Source: Microbulbifer hydrolyticus (GTDB lineage Bacteria; Pseudomonadota; Gammaproteobacteria; Pseudomonadales; Cellvibrionaceae). Taken from it: a DNA stretch of 64,000 bases. Position 1 is the first letter of the stretch; each line of letters opens with the position of its first letter. Below are positions 40,425 to 49,633 of this stretch, piece after piece. Location of the stretch: contig NZ_CP047491.1 of the NCBI RefSeq assembly GCF_009931115.1, forward strand, positions 3,750,001-3,814,000, given 5' to 3'. Position numbers and translations under genes: made by a program. Under the pieces are notes generated by a model. The model ran no database searches, was not told the origin of the DNA, and was given only the letters and a program-made list of their open reading frames with translations.

Positions 40425-40733
40425 GGCGACTCCGGTCTGTGCAATGCTTTGTTTTTTGTTCTGGGGCCTGGATTACGCATCGTCTGTGGAATCCTACCCG
40501 CGGGAAAGGCGCCCGTAGGACCGGATCATTCACCAGGTCTTCAGGCTTCAGCGGATCAGTGGCGCCATCGCCAGCTGTTATTGAGGTGGGCAGTGCAGTT
40601 CAATGTCACTTTCTCGCAGCGTAGGGGTCGCAGCGTCGAGTTGCTTCCCTGTATTCCGGCGAGCAAGTGTACAAATGTCTTGTGGGGTGGGCAAGCGCCG
40701 GCATACCGGCGCTGACCGGACAGTTCCAGAAAC
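40425..40733 (-). promoter_or_regulatory. trpE upstream region with possible leader peptide
   Basis: 309 bp between rpe and trpE. A GC hairpin AGCGCCGG-TATG-CCGGCGCT (40713-40694, minus-strand reading) lies 20 nt after rpe, without a T-run. Further on, a 17-codon frame begins with GTG at 40609 and ends at 40556 with the residues SWRWRH, i.e. two Trp codons just before the stop. These codons lie inside a TGGCG/CGCCA hairpin, and GGCGCC there could pair alternatively with GGCGCC downstream. No U-run terminator is seen before trpE, so attenuation is only a possibility. Pseudomonas has gph at this position; it is absent here. Confidence 0.4.
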
Positions 40734-41402
40734 TCAGACCTGCGCCAGCTCCGCGCGCATGGCGTTGATGACTTCTGCGTAGTCGTCCTGGTTGAAGATG
40801 GCGGAGCCGGCGACGAAGCTGTCGGCACCGGCCTGGGCGATTTCGCGGATGTTATCGCGGGTGACGCCGCCGTCGATTTCGAGGCGAATATCGAGGCCGG
40901 AGTCATCAATCAGCTTGCGGGCCTCTTTGAGTTTGTCGAGGGTGGCGGGGATAAATTTCTGACCGCCGAAACCGGGGTTTACGGACATGAGCAGGATCAT
41001 GTCGAGTTTATCCAGCACGTATTTGGCAGCGTCGAGGCTGGATGCCGGATTGAATACCAGACCGGCTTTGCAGCCCAGGGAGTGGATGAGCTGCAGGGAA
41101 CGGTCGACGTGCCGGCTGGCTTCCGGGTGGAAGGTGATGTAGCTGGCACCGGCATCGGCGAACATGCGAATCATGTCGTCGACGGGGTCGACCATCAGGT
41201 GGACGTCGATAGGGGCTTCGACGCCGTGGTTACGCAGGGCTTTGCAGACCATGGGGCCGATGGTGAGGTTGGGGACGTAGTGGTTGTCCATTACGTCGAA
41301 GTGCACCCAGTCGGCGCCGGCGGCGAGGACGTTGTCGACCTCTTCACCCAGGCGGGCGAAATCGGCGGAGAGGATGGAGGGTGCGATTTTGTAGTCTGGC
41401 AT
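40734..41402 (-). CDS. rpe: Ribulose-phosphate 3-epimerase
   Basis: Interconverts ribulose-5-phosphate and xylulose-5-phosphate in the pentose phosphate pathway. TIM barrel: [33 protein letters not shown] (metal His/Asp), [32 protein letters not shown] (Asp) and [11 protein letters not shown]. 222 residues, complete. Preceded by palindromic element E. Confidence 0.98.
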   Translation of the reverse strand: MPDYKIAPSILSADFARLGEEVDNVLAAGADWVHFDVMDNHYVPNLTIGPMVCKALRNHGVEAPIDVHLMVDPVDDMIRMFADAGASYITFHPEASRHVDRSLQLIHSLGCKAGLVFNPASSLDAAKYVLDKLDMILLMSVNPGFGGQKFIPATLDKLKEARKLIDDSGLDIRLEIDGGVTRDNIREIAQAGADSFVAGSAIFNQDDYAEVINAMRAELAQV

Positions 41403-41452
41403 TTTCTCGTCTCGGTGCTTTCGTCTGGGCCCATTGTTTCAGGCCCTGTGGC

Positions 41453-41563
41453 GACCAGGTGCCGGGTGGAGCTTTTCGGGACCGCTGTAAACCCATCCCT
41501 GGGCGCTTCGGCGCAAACATCCTGTTTGCGACGATCCCGAAAAGCTCCACCCGGCACCCGGCC
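41453..41563 (-). repeat. Palindromic GGA-loop element, copy E
   Basis: 111 nt between murU and rpe, same sense as those genes. Core arms 41458-41481 and 41535-41558 pair perfectly over 24 bp, with partial pairing outside. On the minus strand: hairpin CGCAAAC-AGGAT-GTTTGCG, a small GCGC-CGAA-GCGC, then CCC-AGGGAT-GGG followed by TTTACAGCG. Inner arm is GGGA/TCCC rather than GCGAGAC, so this copy and A are the most diverged. Confidence 0.86.
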
Positions 41564-41609
41564 TTCGATTTGTAATTCTTAACTTCGTTAGCAGACCGGA
41601 TTCAACCGC

Positions 41610-42308
41610 TCAGGAATCACTGCTCAACCGCTGCTCCAGCTTCTTCAACCTCTCCGGCGTACCCACATCACACCAGCCGCCCTCATACACTTCCGCCTGC
41701 ATAATGTCCTCGTTGTGGGCAAAGACCTCGCCCAACCCGTAGCGTTCACGAGCGTTGGGGTAGCCGGTGAGGATTTGCGGACGCAGGTAACTGATGCCGG
41801 CAAAGGTGTATCTGGGTTTCGTGCTGCCGGATAGCAGACCATTGTCGATACCGAAGTCCCCTTCAGGGTTGTGCGGAGGATTAGGCACCATGAGGAGGCG
41901 ACCGGGGCAGTTATCTGGCAGCGGGGTTTCAATCCAGCGGGAGAAGTCGAAGTCGCACCAGACGTCGCTGTTGACCACGAGGAACGGCGCGTCTCCGAGG
42001 AGCGGCAGCGCTTTGGTTATGCCACCGGCAGTTTCCAGGGGTTCGCGCTCTTCGGAGTATTGGATCTGTATGCCAAAGCGGTCGCCACTGCCCAGGTGTG
42101 CACGGATCTGCTCGCCGAGATAGGCGGTATTGATGACCACCTGCTTGACCCCCGCGGCCGTCAGACGCTCGAGGGTGTACTCGATCAGCGGCTTGCCCAG
42201 TACCGGCACCAGCGGCTTGGGCATGCGGTCGGTGAGTGGGCGCAGGCGTTTGCCGAATCCGGCGGCAAGTACCATGGCAACGGGAGCGGGATTCTGTCTG
42301 GCTGTCAT
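41610..42308 (-). CDS. murU: N-acetylmuramate alpha-1-phosphate uridylyltransferase
   Basis: Transfers UMP to MurNAc-1-phosphate to give UDP-MurNAc, bypassing early murein synthesis (fosfomycin target). Nucleotidyltransferase signature LAAGFGKRLRPLTDRMPKPL, QYSEEREPLETAGGI and LVVNSDVWCDFD (metal Asp). 232 residues. Located eight bases after amgK on the same strand, the known Pseudomonas amgK-murU pair, which supports MurU over other sugar nucleotidyltransferases. Confidence 0.94.
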   Translation of the reverse strand: MTARQNPAPVAMVLAAGFGKRLRPLTDRMPKPLVPVLGKPLIEYTLERLTAAGVKQVVINTAYLGEQIRAHLGSGDRFGIQIQYSEEREPLETAGGITKALPLLGDAPFLVVNSDVWCDFDFSRWIETPLPDNCPGRLLMVPNPPHNPEGDFGIDNGLLSGSTKPRYTFAGISYLRPQILTGYPNARERYGLGEVFAHNEDIMQAEVYEGGWCDVGTPERLKKLEQRLSSDS

Positions 42309-42316
42309 CTTCGCGC

Positions 42317-43426
42317 TTATTCGGGGATTTCGGTTTCTGCGGTCTGGCGCTCGCCTGCGGTGCGATAGTCGCGGTACCAGTCCTGCTTTTCAAGTAACGG
42401 CAGAATTTCTTCGCGGAACCAGTTGGCGAAGGGCTGCAACTCCGGGTATTTGTCACAGACTTCCAGAGTGTAACGGATCACCAGGGGCAGGTCTGGCAGG
42501 TAGCCGTGCTTTCCATCCCGCAGGTACAGGCGCGGGAACAGGCCAAGAACCTTGAAGTGGCGCTGCAGGCCGATCCAGTCGAACCAGCGCAGGAAGGTTT
42601 CTGCAGGAACTTCGGGAATGACGCCCGCATCCATGGCAGAGGACGCGTACGCCAGTGCCCAGTTTTCCACCTGGTCCTGCGGCCAGCGGATATAGCAGTC
42701 GCGCAACAACGAGGCGAGATCGTATGTGACCGGGCCCCATACGGCATCCTGGAAATCCACTACGCCGGGGCGTTCGCCGTCACGAATCATCAGGTTGCGG
42801 CTGTGATAGTCGCGGTGCACCAGCACCTGGGGCTGGGCACTGGCGCTGTCCAGCAAATGCGCAAAGGTCCGCTCCAGCAGCTGGGTCTCGTCATCACTGA
42901 GCTCCCGCTGTAGCAACTTGCCGATCAGCCACTCCGGAAGCAGGCGCATTTCCATATGTAGCAGCTCCCGATCATAGGGCGGGAACATACCCTCGGGGCG
43001 GTTGATCTGCTGAAGGCACAGCAGCTCGTTCATGACTTCCGCGTAGAGGCCAGAAACACTGTCCGCGTTGAGTTCACGCAGAAGCTGGGTGTCGCCGAGG
43101 TCTTCCAGCAGCATGAACCCCTGCTCGATATCCGCCGCGATCACCAGCGGGGTGTGGATACCGTTGCGACGCAGGTAGTCGGCCAGGGCAACGAATCGCT
43201 TGGGGTTGGTTTTGCTCGGCGGCGAATCCACCGCGATCAGCGTCGGGCTGGTATCGGTGCGGAAATAACGGCGAAAACCGGCATCACCAGACAGGGGCAG
43301 CAGGTTCAGGCTGCTCTCCAGCGGCGGCACCTGCAGCTCTTCATTTCCCGTATGCAGGGCGCGGGCGGCCCATAAGCGCAGCTGTTCGCGGCGCGCGTCC
43401 GGGACCTGGGTTACACATTCATTCAT
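42317..43426 (-). CDS. amgK: N-acetylmuramate/N-acetylglucosamine 1-kinase
   Basis: Anomeric sugar kinase of the aminoglycoside phosphotransferase fold. Brenner motif LVHRDYHSRNLMI with catalytic Asp and Asn, and VVDFQDAVWGP as the metal-binding DFG equivalent. 369 residues, about 30 more than the Pseudomonas enzymes, mainly at the N-terminus (MNECVTQVPDARREQ). Directly upstream of murU. Divergent from lptD across 254 bp. Confidence 0.93.
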   Translation of the reverse strand: MNECVTQVPDARREQLRLWAARALHTGNEELQVPPLESSLNLLPLSGDAGFRRYFRTDTSPTLIAVDSPPSKTNPKRFVALADYLRRNGIHTPLVIAADIEQGFMLLEDLGDTQLLRELNADSVSGLYAEVMNELLCLQQINRPEGMFPPYDRELLHMEMRLLPEWLIGKLLQRELSDDETQLLERTFAHLLDSASAQPQVLVHRDYHSRNLMIRDGERPGVVDFQDAVWGPVTYDLASLLRDCYIRWPQDQVENWALAYASSAMDAGVIPEVPAETFLRWFDWIGLQRHFKVLGLFPRLYLRDGKHGYLPDLPLVIRYTLEVCDKYPELQPFANWFREEILPLLEKQDWYRDYRTAGERQTAETEIPE

Positions 43427-43542
43427 CCGCCACCTGCATACATCCGCACGTTTATGGCGGGCTTGAGGGCCCGCCCGGCACTCCGGCCGCCTAAAAAGTG
43501 CGCATTGTAACTGCGCAGGCGGCGCGGATCACCCGCTATTGT

Positions 43543-43571
43543 TTCCATGGGTACGGCCATTCAAGTAGAAT
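43543..43571 (+). promoter_or_regulatory. Candidate lptD promoter
   Basis: TTCCAT (43543-43548), 17 bp, TAGAAT (43566-43571). The -10 is good, the -35 moderate. It lies 110-175 bp before the two possible lptD starts, in the region divergent from amgK. Confidence 0.4.
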
Positions 43572-43680
43572 CGACCGCTGATTTTTGCGCGCCAGCCCTG
43601 CCGGCACGGTCACGTTTTGCGGACTTCGCCGCAGATTCGGTCACACTGGCTGGAGATAGCCCCAAAACCCGGGCTGCGCA

Positions 43681-46374
43681 ATGCGATCTGATCGCGCAAT
43701 CTCGCCAACGGAACAGACTCTAAAGATAGCTGGAACCATTCACTCGATGCTGGAAGCTTCCCGCTGGCGCCGCCTTGCGCTGGCTATTGGACAATTATCA
43801 CGCCCGCGCTCTCTCGCTTTTGGCTTGCTCGCTGCCCAACCACTGTGGTTTACGGCAGCTGCCGTGGCGGAAACCGCCGTGCCCCAGGCCACGCCGCACA
43901 CCGACGGCTCAGTATCGGAAAACCCCTACCTGTACCTGGACTGGTTCCCCAAAGCCCAGCTGGATCCGGCTTTCCGCCACAGCCTCGCTCCCGTATGCGG
44001 CGGCGCGTTCATCGAGCCGCAGCGGCTGTACCCCAACGCGAACCTGTTACCGGAAGATGCGCCGCTACGCGCCACAGCTGACAGCTCCAACTGGCTGGAA
44101 GACGGCACCGCTCAATTGCGCGGCAATGTGCACATCACCCAGGGCTATCGCCAGCTGTTCGCCGACCAGGTGGACGTGAACCGCGAAGAAAGCACCGCGT
44201 ACCTCAGCGGCGCCATCGAGATGCGCGAGCCGAGCCTGCTGGTGCGCGGCAAGGCCGCCGAAGTACATACCGACAGCAAAGCGGCCTCCATCGAAGACGC
44301 CACCTATGTCGTCCACAACGAGTTCGTACACGGATCCGCACGCTTCGCTTCCCGTGAGGCCAGCGGGGAGCTGATTCTGACCGAAGGCAGCTACACCCGC
44401 TGTGAACCGGACGACGTTTTCTGGCGAATGAGCGGTGGAGAGATCGCCATCGACAATGTGGAGCGCCAGGGCACCGCGCGCAATGTGCGCCTTGAGATTG
44501 CCGACATCCCGGTGTTCTATTTTCCGTATCTGCGCTTTCCCGTCGGGGATGAGCGCATGTCCGGCCTGCTTTTTCCCAGCATCAGCAACAGCGATGAAAA
44601 CGGCTGGGATATTGCCATCCCGTATTACTGGAACATCGCGCCACAGCTGGACGCCACCATCGTGCCGCGCTATGTGCAGTACCGCGGCACGGGCCTGGAG
44701 CTGGAAACCCGCTACCTGAGCCCGTGGTTCAATACCGAAGCGCGTGTGGCAGGCCTGCCCAACGACAAAGGCGGCGACGATGAAGATGCCCGCCGCCTGA
44801 TCAACGAGGGCTTCCCCGAGGATCTGGTACTACCTGCCAAGGGCGAGAACCGCTGGTACCTCAACCTGGATCAGCTGGGTGGCAACGGCGGCGCCTGGCG
44901 CACCCGTATCGACTATTCAAAGGTCAGCGATCCGGACTACTTCCGCGATCTGGACAACGCGGAGCTGAAGGTTCCGCAAAACGTCAGCGCACGCGCCCTG
45001 ACCAACCTGAACCAGACGGCGGAAGCGAGCCTCACCAGCGACCACTGGCGGGGCAGTATTCGCGCCCAGGAATACCAGCAGCTGGTGAAGGACCGTTTCG
45101 ACACCTACAGCCAGCTGCCCCGTTTCAACCTCAATGGCAATTACAAGTGGGGCAACTGGCATCTGCTGATGGATCACGAGCTTACCAGCTTCGATCACAC
45201 TGACACCCAGACCATCCGCTTTATCGCCGATGTAGACGACCCCGACAGCGAAACCACCCTCACGCGTAACTTCGTCAACGCGAATCGCGCGCGGATAGAC
45301 TACAGCTTTGGCTGGGACCAGCAGTGGCTGTGGGGGTTTTTCAACCCGGAAATCAAGGGAATCTATCTGGGTTACGAACTGGCGGACACCTTCCTGGCCG
45401 ACTCGGCCATGGACTCGCCGGAGACCTCCGCCGGGCAGCTCACCATCGACAGCGGCCTGTTTTTCGAGCGCAGTGATAGCCTGTTCGACTATGAGTACAT
45501 TCAGACGCTGGAACCGCGACTGTTCCTGATGGCCAGCAGCGAAGCGGACCAGACCGACTTCCTCAACGTGAGCAACAGCCCAGGCGACGGCGGCAACGAC
45601 CTGCTCTACGATACCTCGCTGTTTACCTTCAGCTACGACCAGCTGTTCCGCGACAGCCGCTTCAACGGCAATGACCGCATTGACGACGCCGATCGCGCCG
45701 CCTTCGGTCTCACCACACGCTTTGTGGATCCGCGCAGTGGCCGCGACCTGTTCTCCGCCAGCGCGGGGCAGATTTTCTATTCCGAGGCCAGCCGCATCGA
45801 GCTCGCCGCGTTTATCGAGGATGTACCGCGCTCCGAGTTTGCCGCGCGCCTGGAGAGCCGGCCCAGCGACTCCCTGCGCATCAGCAGTGAAGTGATCTAT
45901 CACGACACCGACAATACAATTAACCGTGGCAACGTTACCCTGCGCTATCTGGATGACGATTTCCGCCTGTTTAATGTCGGGTATCGCTACCTGCGCAAGG
46001 AAGAGATTTACGACGCCACTGACTCCTACCTGGTGCAGGGCCCGGTGCGGCAGGCGGATGTTTCCGCCGTATGGCCGGTCAATGACCGGCTTTCCATCCT
46101 TGCCCGGGCCAACTACGATTTCACCTTCGACAGGGAACTGGAATATCTCGCCGGACTCGAATATGACACCTGCTGCTATCGCACCCGGGTGTTGTGGCGG
46201 CGCGAGCTGGATAACGACCTGGCGGATGTGGTGCCCCCGGAAGAGCTGGAGTTCGACGAAGGTATCTATATTGAACTGCAACTCAAGGGCCTTGCCGGCC
46301 TCGGCGGTTCGGTTACCCGTATGCTGAGCCAGGGCATTGCCAACTTTGAACAGAGAGAAGTACTGAAACAGTGA
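43681..46374 (+). CDS. lptD: LPS-assembly outer-membrane translocon LptD
   Basis: Inserts lipopolysaccharide into the outer leaflet with LptE. After a signal sequence there is a jellyroll OstA domain (about residues 120-240: GNVHITQGYRQLFADQVDVN) and a large C-terminal beta-barrel (about 330-897). The conserved cysteines for the two inter-domain disulfides are present: one near the mature N-terminus (PVCGG), one in YTRCEPDD and the pair in DTCCYRT. 897 residues is longer than E. coli (784). The ATG at 43747 (MLEASRWRR) is a good alternative start giving a tidier signal peptide. Confidence 0.96.
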   Translation: MRSDRAISPTEQTLKIAGTIHSMLEASRWRRLALAIGQLSRPRSLAFGLLAAQPLWFTAAAVAETAVPQATPHTDGSVSENPYLYLDWFPKAQLDPAFRHSLAPVCGGAFIEPQRLYPNANLLPEDAPLRATADSSNWLEDGTAQLRGNVHITQGYRQLFADQVDVNREESTAYLSGAIEMREPSLLVRGKAAEVHTDSKAASIEDATYVVHNEFVHGSARFASREASGELILTEGSYTRCEPDDVFWRMSGGEIAIDNVERQGTARNVRLEIADIPVFYFPYLRFPVGDERMSGLLFPSISNSDENGWDIAIPYYWNIAPQLDATIVPRYVQYRGTGLELETRYLSPWFNTEARVAGLPNDKGGDDEDARRLINEGFPEDLVLPAKGENRWYLNLDQLGGNGGAWRTRIDYSKVSDPDYFRDLDNAELKVPQNVSARALTNLNQTAEASLTSDHWRGSIRAQEYQQLVKDRFDTYSQLPRFNLNGNYKWGNWHLLMDHELTSFDHTDTQTIRFIADVDDPDSETTLTRNFVNANRARIDYSFGWDQQWLWGFFNPEIKGIYLGYELADTFLADSAMDSPETSAGQLTIDSGLFFERSDSLFDYEYIQTLEPRLFLMASSEADQTDFLNVSNSPGDGGNDLLYDTSLFTFSYDQLFRDSRFNGNDRIDDADRAAFGLTTRFVDPRSGRDLFSASAGQIFYSEASRIELAAFIEDVPRSEFAARLESRPSDSLRISSEVIYHDTDNTINRGNVTLRYLDDDFRLFNVGYRYLRKEEIYDATDSYLVQGPVRQADVSAVWPVNDRLSILARANYDFTFDRELEYLAGLEYDTCCYRTRVLWRRELDNDLADVVPPEELEFDEGIYIELQLKGLAGLGGSVTRMLSQGIANFEQREVLKQ

Positions 46375-47747
46375 TGACAATAATGCAGATGTTCACCCCT
46401 TTTCGCCGCGGACTGCTGGCCTGTGCCGCCCTGTGCGCCCTTTGCGCCACCGCCCTGCCCGCCACTGCCCAGGTACAGAAACTCGACCGGGTCGTCGCCG
46501 TTGTCGACGACGACGTGGTGATGGCCAGTGAGCTTCAGCAGCGCCTGAACACCATTACCCAGCAGATTGCCGCGCAGAAAGTGCAGGCACCGCCGATTGA
46601 GATCCTGCGCCGGCAGGTACTGGAACAGCTGATTGTCGAGCGCCTGCAGTTGCAGATGGGCTCTCGCGCCGGCGTCACCATTTCTGAAGAGGAGCTGGAC
46701 CAGGCCATCGCCCGGGTGCAGCAGAACATGGGCGCATCGCCGGAAGAATTCCAGCGCAAGCTGGAGGCCGATGGCATATCCAACAACGCGTTCCGCCAGC
46801 AGATCCGTCAGGAGCTGATCATCCGCCGGGTCGAGCAGGGCAGTGTCGGCCGCCGTATCCAGATCACCGACCAGGACATCAACAACTTCCTGCGCTCCAA
46901 AGAGGGCGAGTTCTGGAAGTCACCGCAGTACCAGCTGGGCCACATCCTCATCCCGGTCAGTTCCAGTGCCCCCGCCGAAGAAGTGACCCAGGCCCGCGCC
47001 AAGGCCGAGTCCATATACGAAAAGTCCAAAGCCGGGGAAGACTTCCGCGCCCTGGCGATCTCCAACTCCGCCGGCCAGAACGCGCTGCAGGGCGGCGACC
47101 TGGGCTGGCGTAAGACCGTAGAGCTGCCCACGCTGTTTGCCGATGCCCTGGAAGGCCTGAGTGTAGGCGATACCACCAAGCCATTCCGCAGCGATGCGGG
47201 TTTCCACCTGCTCAAGATTCACGAACAGCGCGGCGCCACCGAGCAGGTTGTGGAGCAGACCAAGGTGCGTCACATCCTGGTCAAGACCTCTGCCATCCGC
47301 GATGACGACGCGGCCTACAAGCTGTTGATGGATCTGCGTGAAAAAATAGGCGCCGGCGATCTCAAGTTTGAAGACGCCGCCAGGGATAACTCGGAAGACA
47401 TCGGCACCATGCTGCAGGGCGGCGATCTGGGCTGGTCCAATCCCGGCCAGTTTGTGCCCGAGTTCACCCAGGCCATGAACAACACCCCGGTGGGCGAAAT
47501 CAGCATGCCGTTCCGCAGCCAGTTCGGCTGGCACATTCTGCAGGTGGAAGGCCGCCGCCAGCAGGACATGACCGACCAGTACATCCGCAACCAGGCTGCC
47601 AACCTTCTGCGTAATCGCCGCTACGAAGAAGAGCTGCAAAACTGGCGTCAGGAAATTCGCGACCAGGCGTATGTGGAAATCAAGCTACCGGAACTGAAGG
47701 AGCCTTCCGAAGCTGCTGAAGGGGAAAGCGAGGGCGACAGCCAGTAA
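46374..47747 (+). CDS. surA: Periplasmic chaperone and peptidyl-prolyl isomerase SurA
   Basis: Escorts unfolded outer-membrane proteins, including LptD, to the BAM complex. Signal peptide (about 1-32, ending PATAQ), N-terminal chaperone domain ([17 protein letters not shown]), two parvulin domains ([10 protein letters not shown] with [16 protein letters not shown] in the second) and a C-terminal helix. 457 residues. Its ATG overlaps the lptD stop (TGATG), and pdxA follows after four bases: the lptD-surA-pdxA-rsmA-apaH operon. Confidence 0.97.
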   Translation: MTIMQMFTPFRRGLLACAALCALCATALPATAQVQKLDRVVAVVDDDVVMASELQQRLNTITQQIAAQKVQAPPIEILRRQVLEQLIVERLQLQMGSRAGVTISEEELDQAIARVQQNMGASPEEFQRKLEADGISNNAFRQQIRQELIIRRVEQGSVGRRIQITDQDINNFLRSKEGEFWKSPQYQLGHILIPVSSSAPAEEVTQARAKAESIYEKSKAGEDFRALAISNSAGQNALQGGDLGWRKTVELPTLFADALEGLSVGDTTKPFRSDAGFHLLKIHEQRGATEQVVEQTKVRHILVKTSAIRDDDAAYKLLMDLREKIGAGDLKFEDAARDNSEDIGTMLQGGDLGWSNPGQFVPEFTQAMNNTPVGEISMPFRSQFGWHILQVEGRRQQDMTDQYIRNQAANLLRNRRYEEELQNWRQEIRDQAYVEIKLPELKEPSEAAEGESEGDSQ

Positions 47748-47751
47748 ACGG

Positions 47752-48753
47752 ATGACCCCAAGGATTGCCTTCACGCCCGGCGAGCCCGCCGGAATAGGCC
47801 CGGAGCTGGCGGTAAAACTCGCCTGCTCCGGGCGCTCCCCCGATATCGCGCGGGCGCAAATCGTAGCCATCGCCGACCCCGACCTGTTACAGCAGGAGGC
47901 GGCGCGTCAGGGTAAAACCCTGCAGCTTCTCCCTTTCGACCCCAGCCAACCCGCCGAGGCTTCCCCTGAAGGCGCCCTCCACTGTCTGCCGGTCCCCCTC
48001 GCGGAGCCCGCCGTCCCCGGCCGTCTCAATACCGCCAATGGCCCCTATGTGCTGGAGACCCTGCAACGCGCTGCCGATGGCTGCAAAAATCGCACTTTCG
48101 ATGCGGTGGTGACTGGACCGGTGCACAAAGGGGTGATCAACGAAGCCGGCGTGCCGTTCAGTGGACATACCGAGTTTTTCGCAGAACAGGCCGGGGTTGA
48201 AAAAGTGGTGATGATGCTCGCTGCGGATGACCTGCGGGTGGCACTGGCCACCACACATATTCCGCTGAAAGATGTGAGTGACGCCATTACTGCAGATTCC
48301 CTGCAGCAGGTGCTGACGATTCTGCACCGCACCCTGCAGCAGCAATTCCGCATCGAACAACCCCGCATCGGTGTATGCGGCCTCAATCCCCACGCGGGGG
48401 AAGGCGGCCACCTGGGGCGGGAGGAAATCGACGTGATCGAGCCCACCCTGAACACCCTGCGCGCGCTTGGACTCGATCTGATCGGCCCCCTGCCCGCCGA
48501 CACCCTGTTTACTCCGCCACAACTTGCGCGTTGTGACGCGGTACTGGCCATGTACCACGATCAGGGCCTGCCGGTGTTAAAATTCAAGGGATTCGGGCGC
48601 GCCATCAATATCACACTGGGGTTACCGTTTATCCGCACCTCTGTGGATCACGGCACCGCACTCAATATTGCAGGCAGCGGGGTTGCCGACACCGGCAGCC
48701 TCAACGCCGCACTGAGCCAGGCCATTGAGCTGGCCCAACTGCGCACCATTTAG
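47752..48753 (+). CDS. pdxA: 4-hydroxythreonine-4-phosphate dehydrogenase
   Basis: NAD-dependent step of pyridoxal phosphate synthesis (DXP-independent branch partner of PdxJ). [17 protein letters not shown] at the start, [13 protein letters not shown] and [11 protein letters not shown] (metal His), [17 protein letters not shown] and [12 protein letters not shown] (metal His) are typical. 333 residues. Inside the surA-rsmA operon, the usual place. Confidence 0.97.
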   Translation: MTPRIAFTPGEPAGIGPELAVKLACSGRSPDIARAQIVAIADPDLLQQEAARQGKTLQLLPFDPSQPAEASPEGALHCLPVPLAEPAVPGRLNTANGPYVLETLQRAADGCKNRTFDAVVTGPVHKGVINEAGVPFSGHTEFFAEQAGVEKVVMMLAADDLRVALATTHIPLKDVSDAITADSLQQVLTILHRTLQQQFRIEQPRIGVCGLNPHAGEGGHLGREEIDVIEPTLNTLRALGLDLIGPLPADTLFTPPQLARCDAVLAMYHDQGLPVLKFKGFGRAINITLGLPFIRTSVDHGTALNIAGSGVADTGSLNAALSQAIELAQLRTI

Positions 48754-48798
48754 CGACGTTACGGCGCGCTGCAACCTCTTACCCATACGAATACATTC

Positions 48799-49620
48799 AT
48801 GGACAACTTTTTCCAACACAAAGCGCGCAAACGTTTCGGGCAAAATTTTCTCGTCGATGAGAACATCATCGAGCGCATCGTGCGCGCCATCGGCCCGAAA
48901 GAAACCGACAAGCTGGTGGAGATCGGCCCCGGCCAGGGCGCCATTACCGCACTACTGCTGGATAAGTGCCCATCCCTTACCGCGGTGGAACTGGACCGGG
49001 ACCTGATTCCGATGCTCGAGTTTAAATTCCGTGAATATCCAGATTTCACCATCATCGAAAAGGATGCGCTGAAATTCGATTTTGGCAGCCTCGCCGAAGG
49101 CGATGGCGAACAGCTACGTATCGTGGGCAACCTGCCCTACAACATCTCCACCCCCCTGCTGTTCCACCTGTTGAGCTTTCGCGGCAAGATCCAGGACATG
49201 CATTTCATGCTGCAGAAGGAAGTGGTTGACCGCCTGAGTGCGGTTCCGGGAGTCAAAGCATTTGGGCGCCTGAGTGTCATGGCCCAGTACCACTGCCGTG
49301 TGCAGGGCCTGTTTCCGGTACCTCCGCAGTCATTCCGCCCGGCACCGAAAGTGGATTCCGCCATTGTGCGCCTGGTACCCCACCAGACCCTGCCCCACCC
49401 GGCAGAAAACGAAGCATTGTTGGAACGTATTGTCAGTGTCGCCTTCCAGCAGCGTCGCAAGACCCTGCGCAATGCACTGAAACCCCTGTTTCCCGAACTC
49501 GATCCGGAGCAGCTGCCGGTAGACACCAGCCGTCGCCCGGAAACCCTGGGCGTCAAGGAATACGTGGAGCTGGCAAACTACTGCAACCAGTTACCTGCTC
49601 CCGAAGCACCGAAACAATAA
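48799..49620 (+). CDS. rsmA: 16S rRNA dimethyladenosine transferase RsmA (KsgA)
   Basis: Dimethylates the two adjacent adenosines near the 3' end of 16S rRNA. SAM motif LVEIGPGQGAITALL, catalytic NLPYNISTPLLFHL (NLPY), and VPPQSFRPAPKVDSAIV near the C-terminus. The N-terminal FQHKARKRFGQNFLVDEN is invariant in the family. 273 residues. apaG, which follows in Pseudomonas, is missing; apaH starts 13 nt later. Confidence 0.97.
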   Translation: MDNFFQHKARKRFGQNFLVDENIIERIVRAIGPKETDKLVEIGPGQGAITALLLDKCPSLTAVELDRDLIPMLEFKFREYPDFTIIEKDALKFDFGSLAEGDGEQLRIVGNLPYNISTPLLFHLLSFRGKIQDMHFMLQKEVVDRLSAVPGVKAFGRLSVMAQYHCRVQGLFPVPPQSFRPAPKVDSAIVRLVPHQTLPHPAENEALLERIVSVAFQQRRKTLRNALKPLFPELDPEQLPVDTSRRPETLGVKEYVELANYCNQLPAPEAPKQ

Positions 49621-49633
49621 GCGGGAAAATCTT

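Noticed and set aside
41512-41530. PurR-box-like CGCAAAC..GTTTGCG in element E
   Set aside because: The half-sites are separated by five bases (real PurR boxes are ungapped) and the pair is simply hairpin 1 of the repeat.
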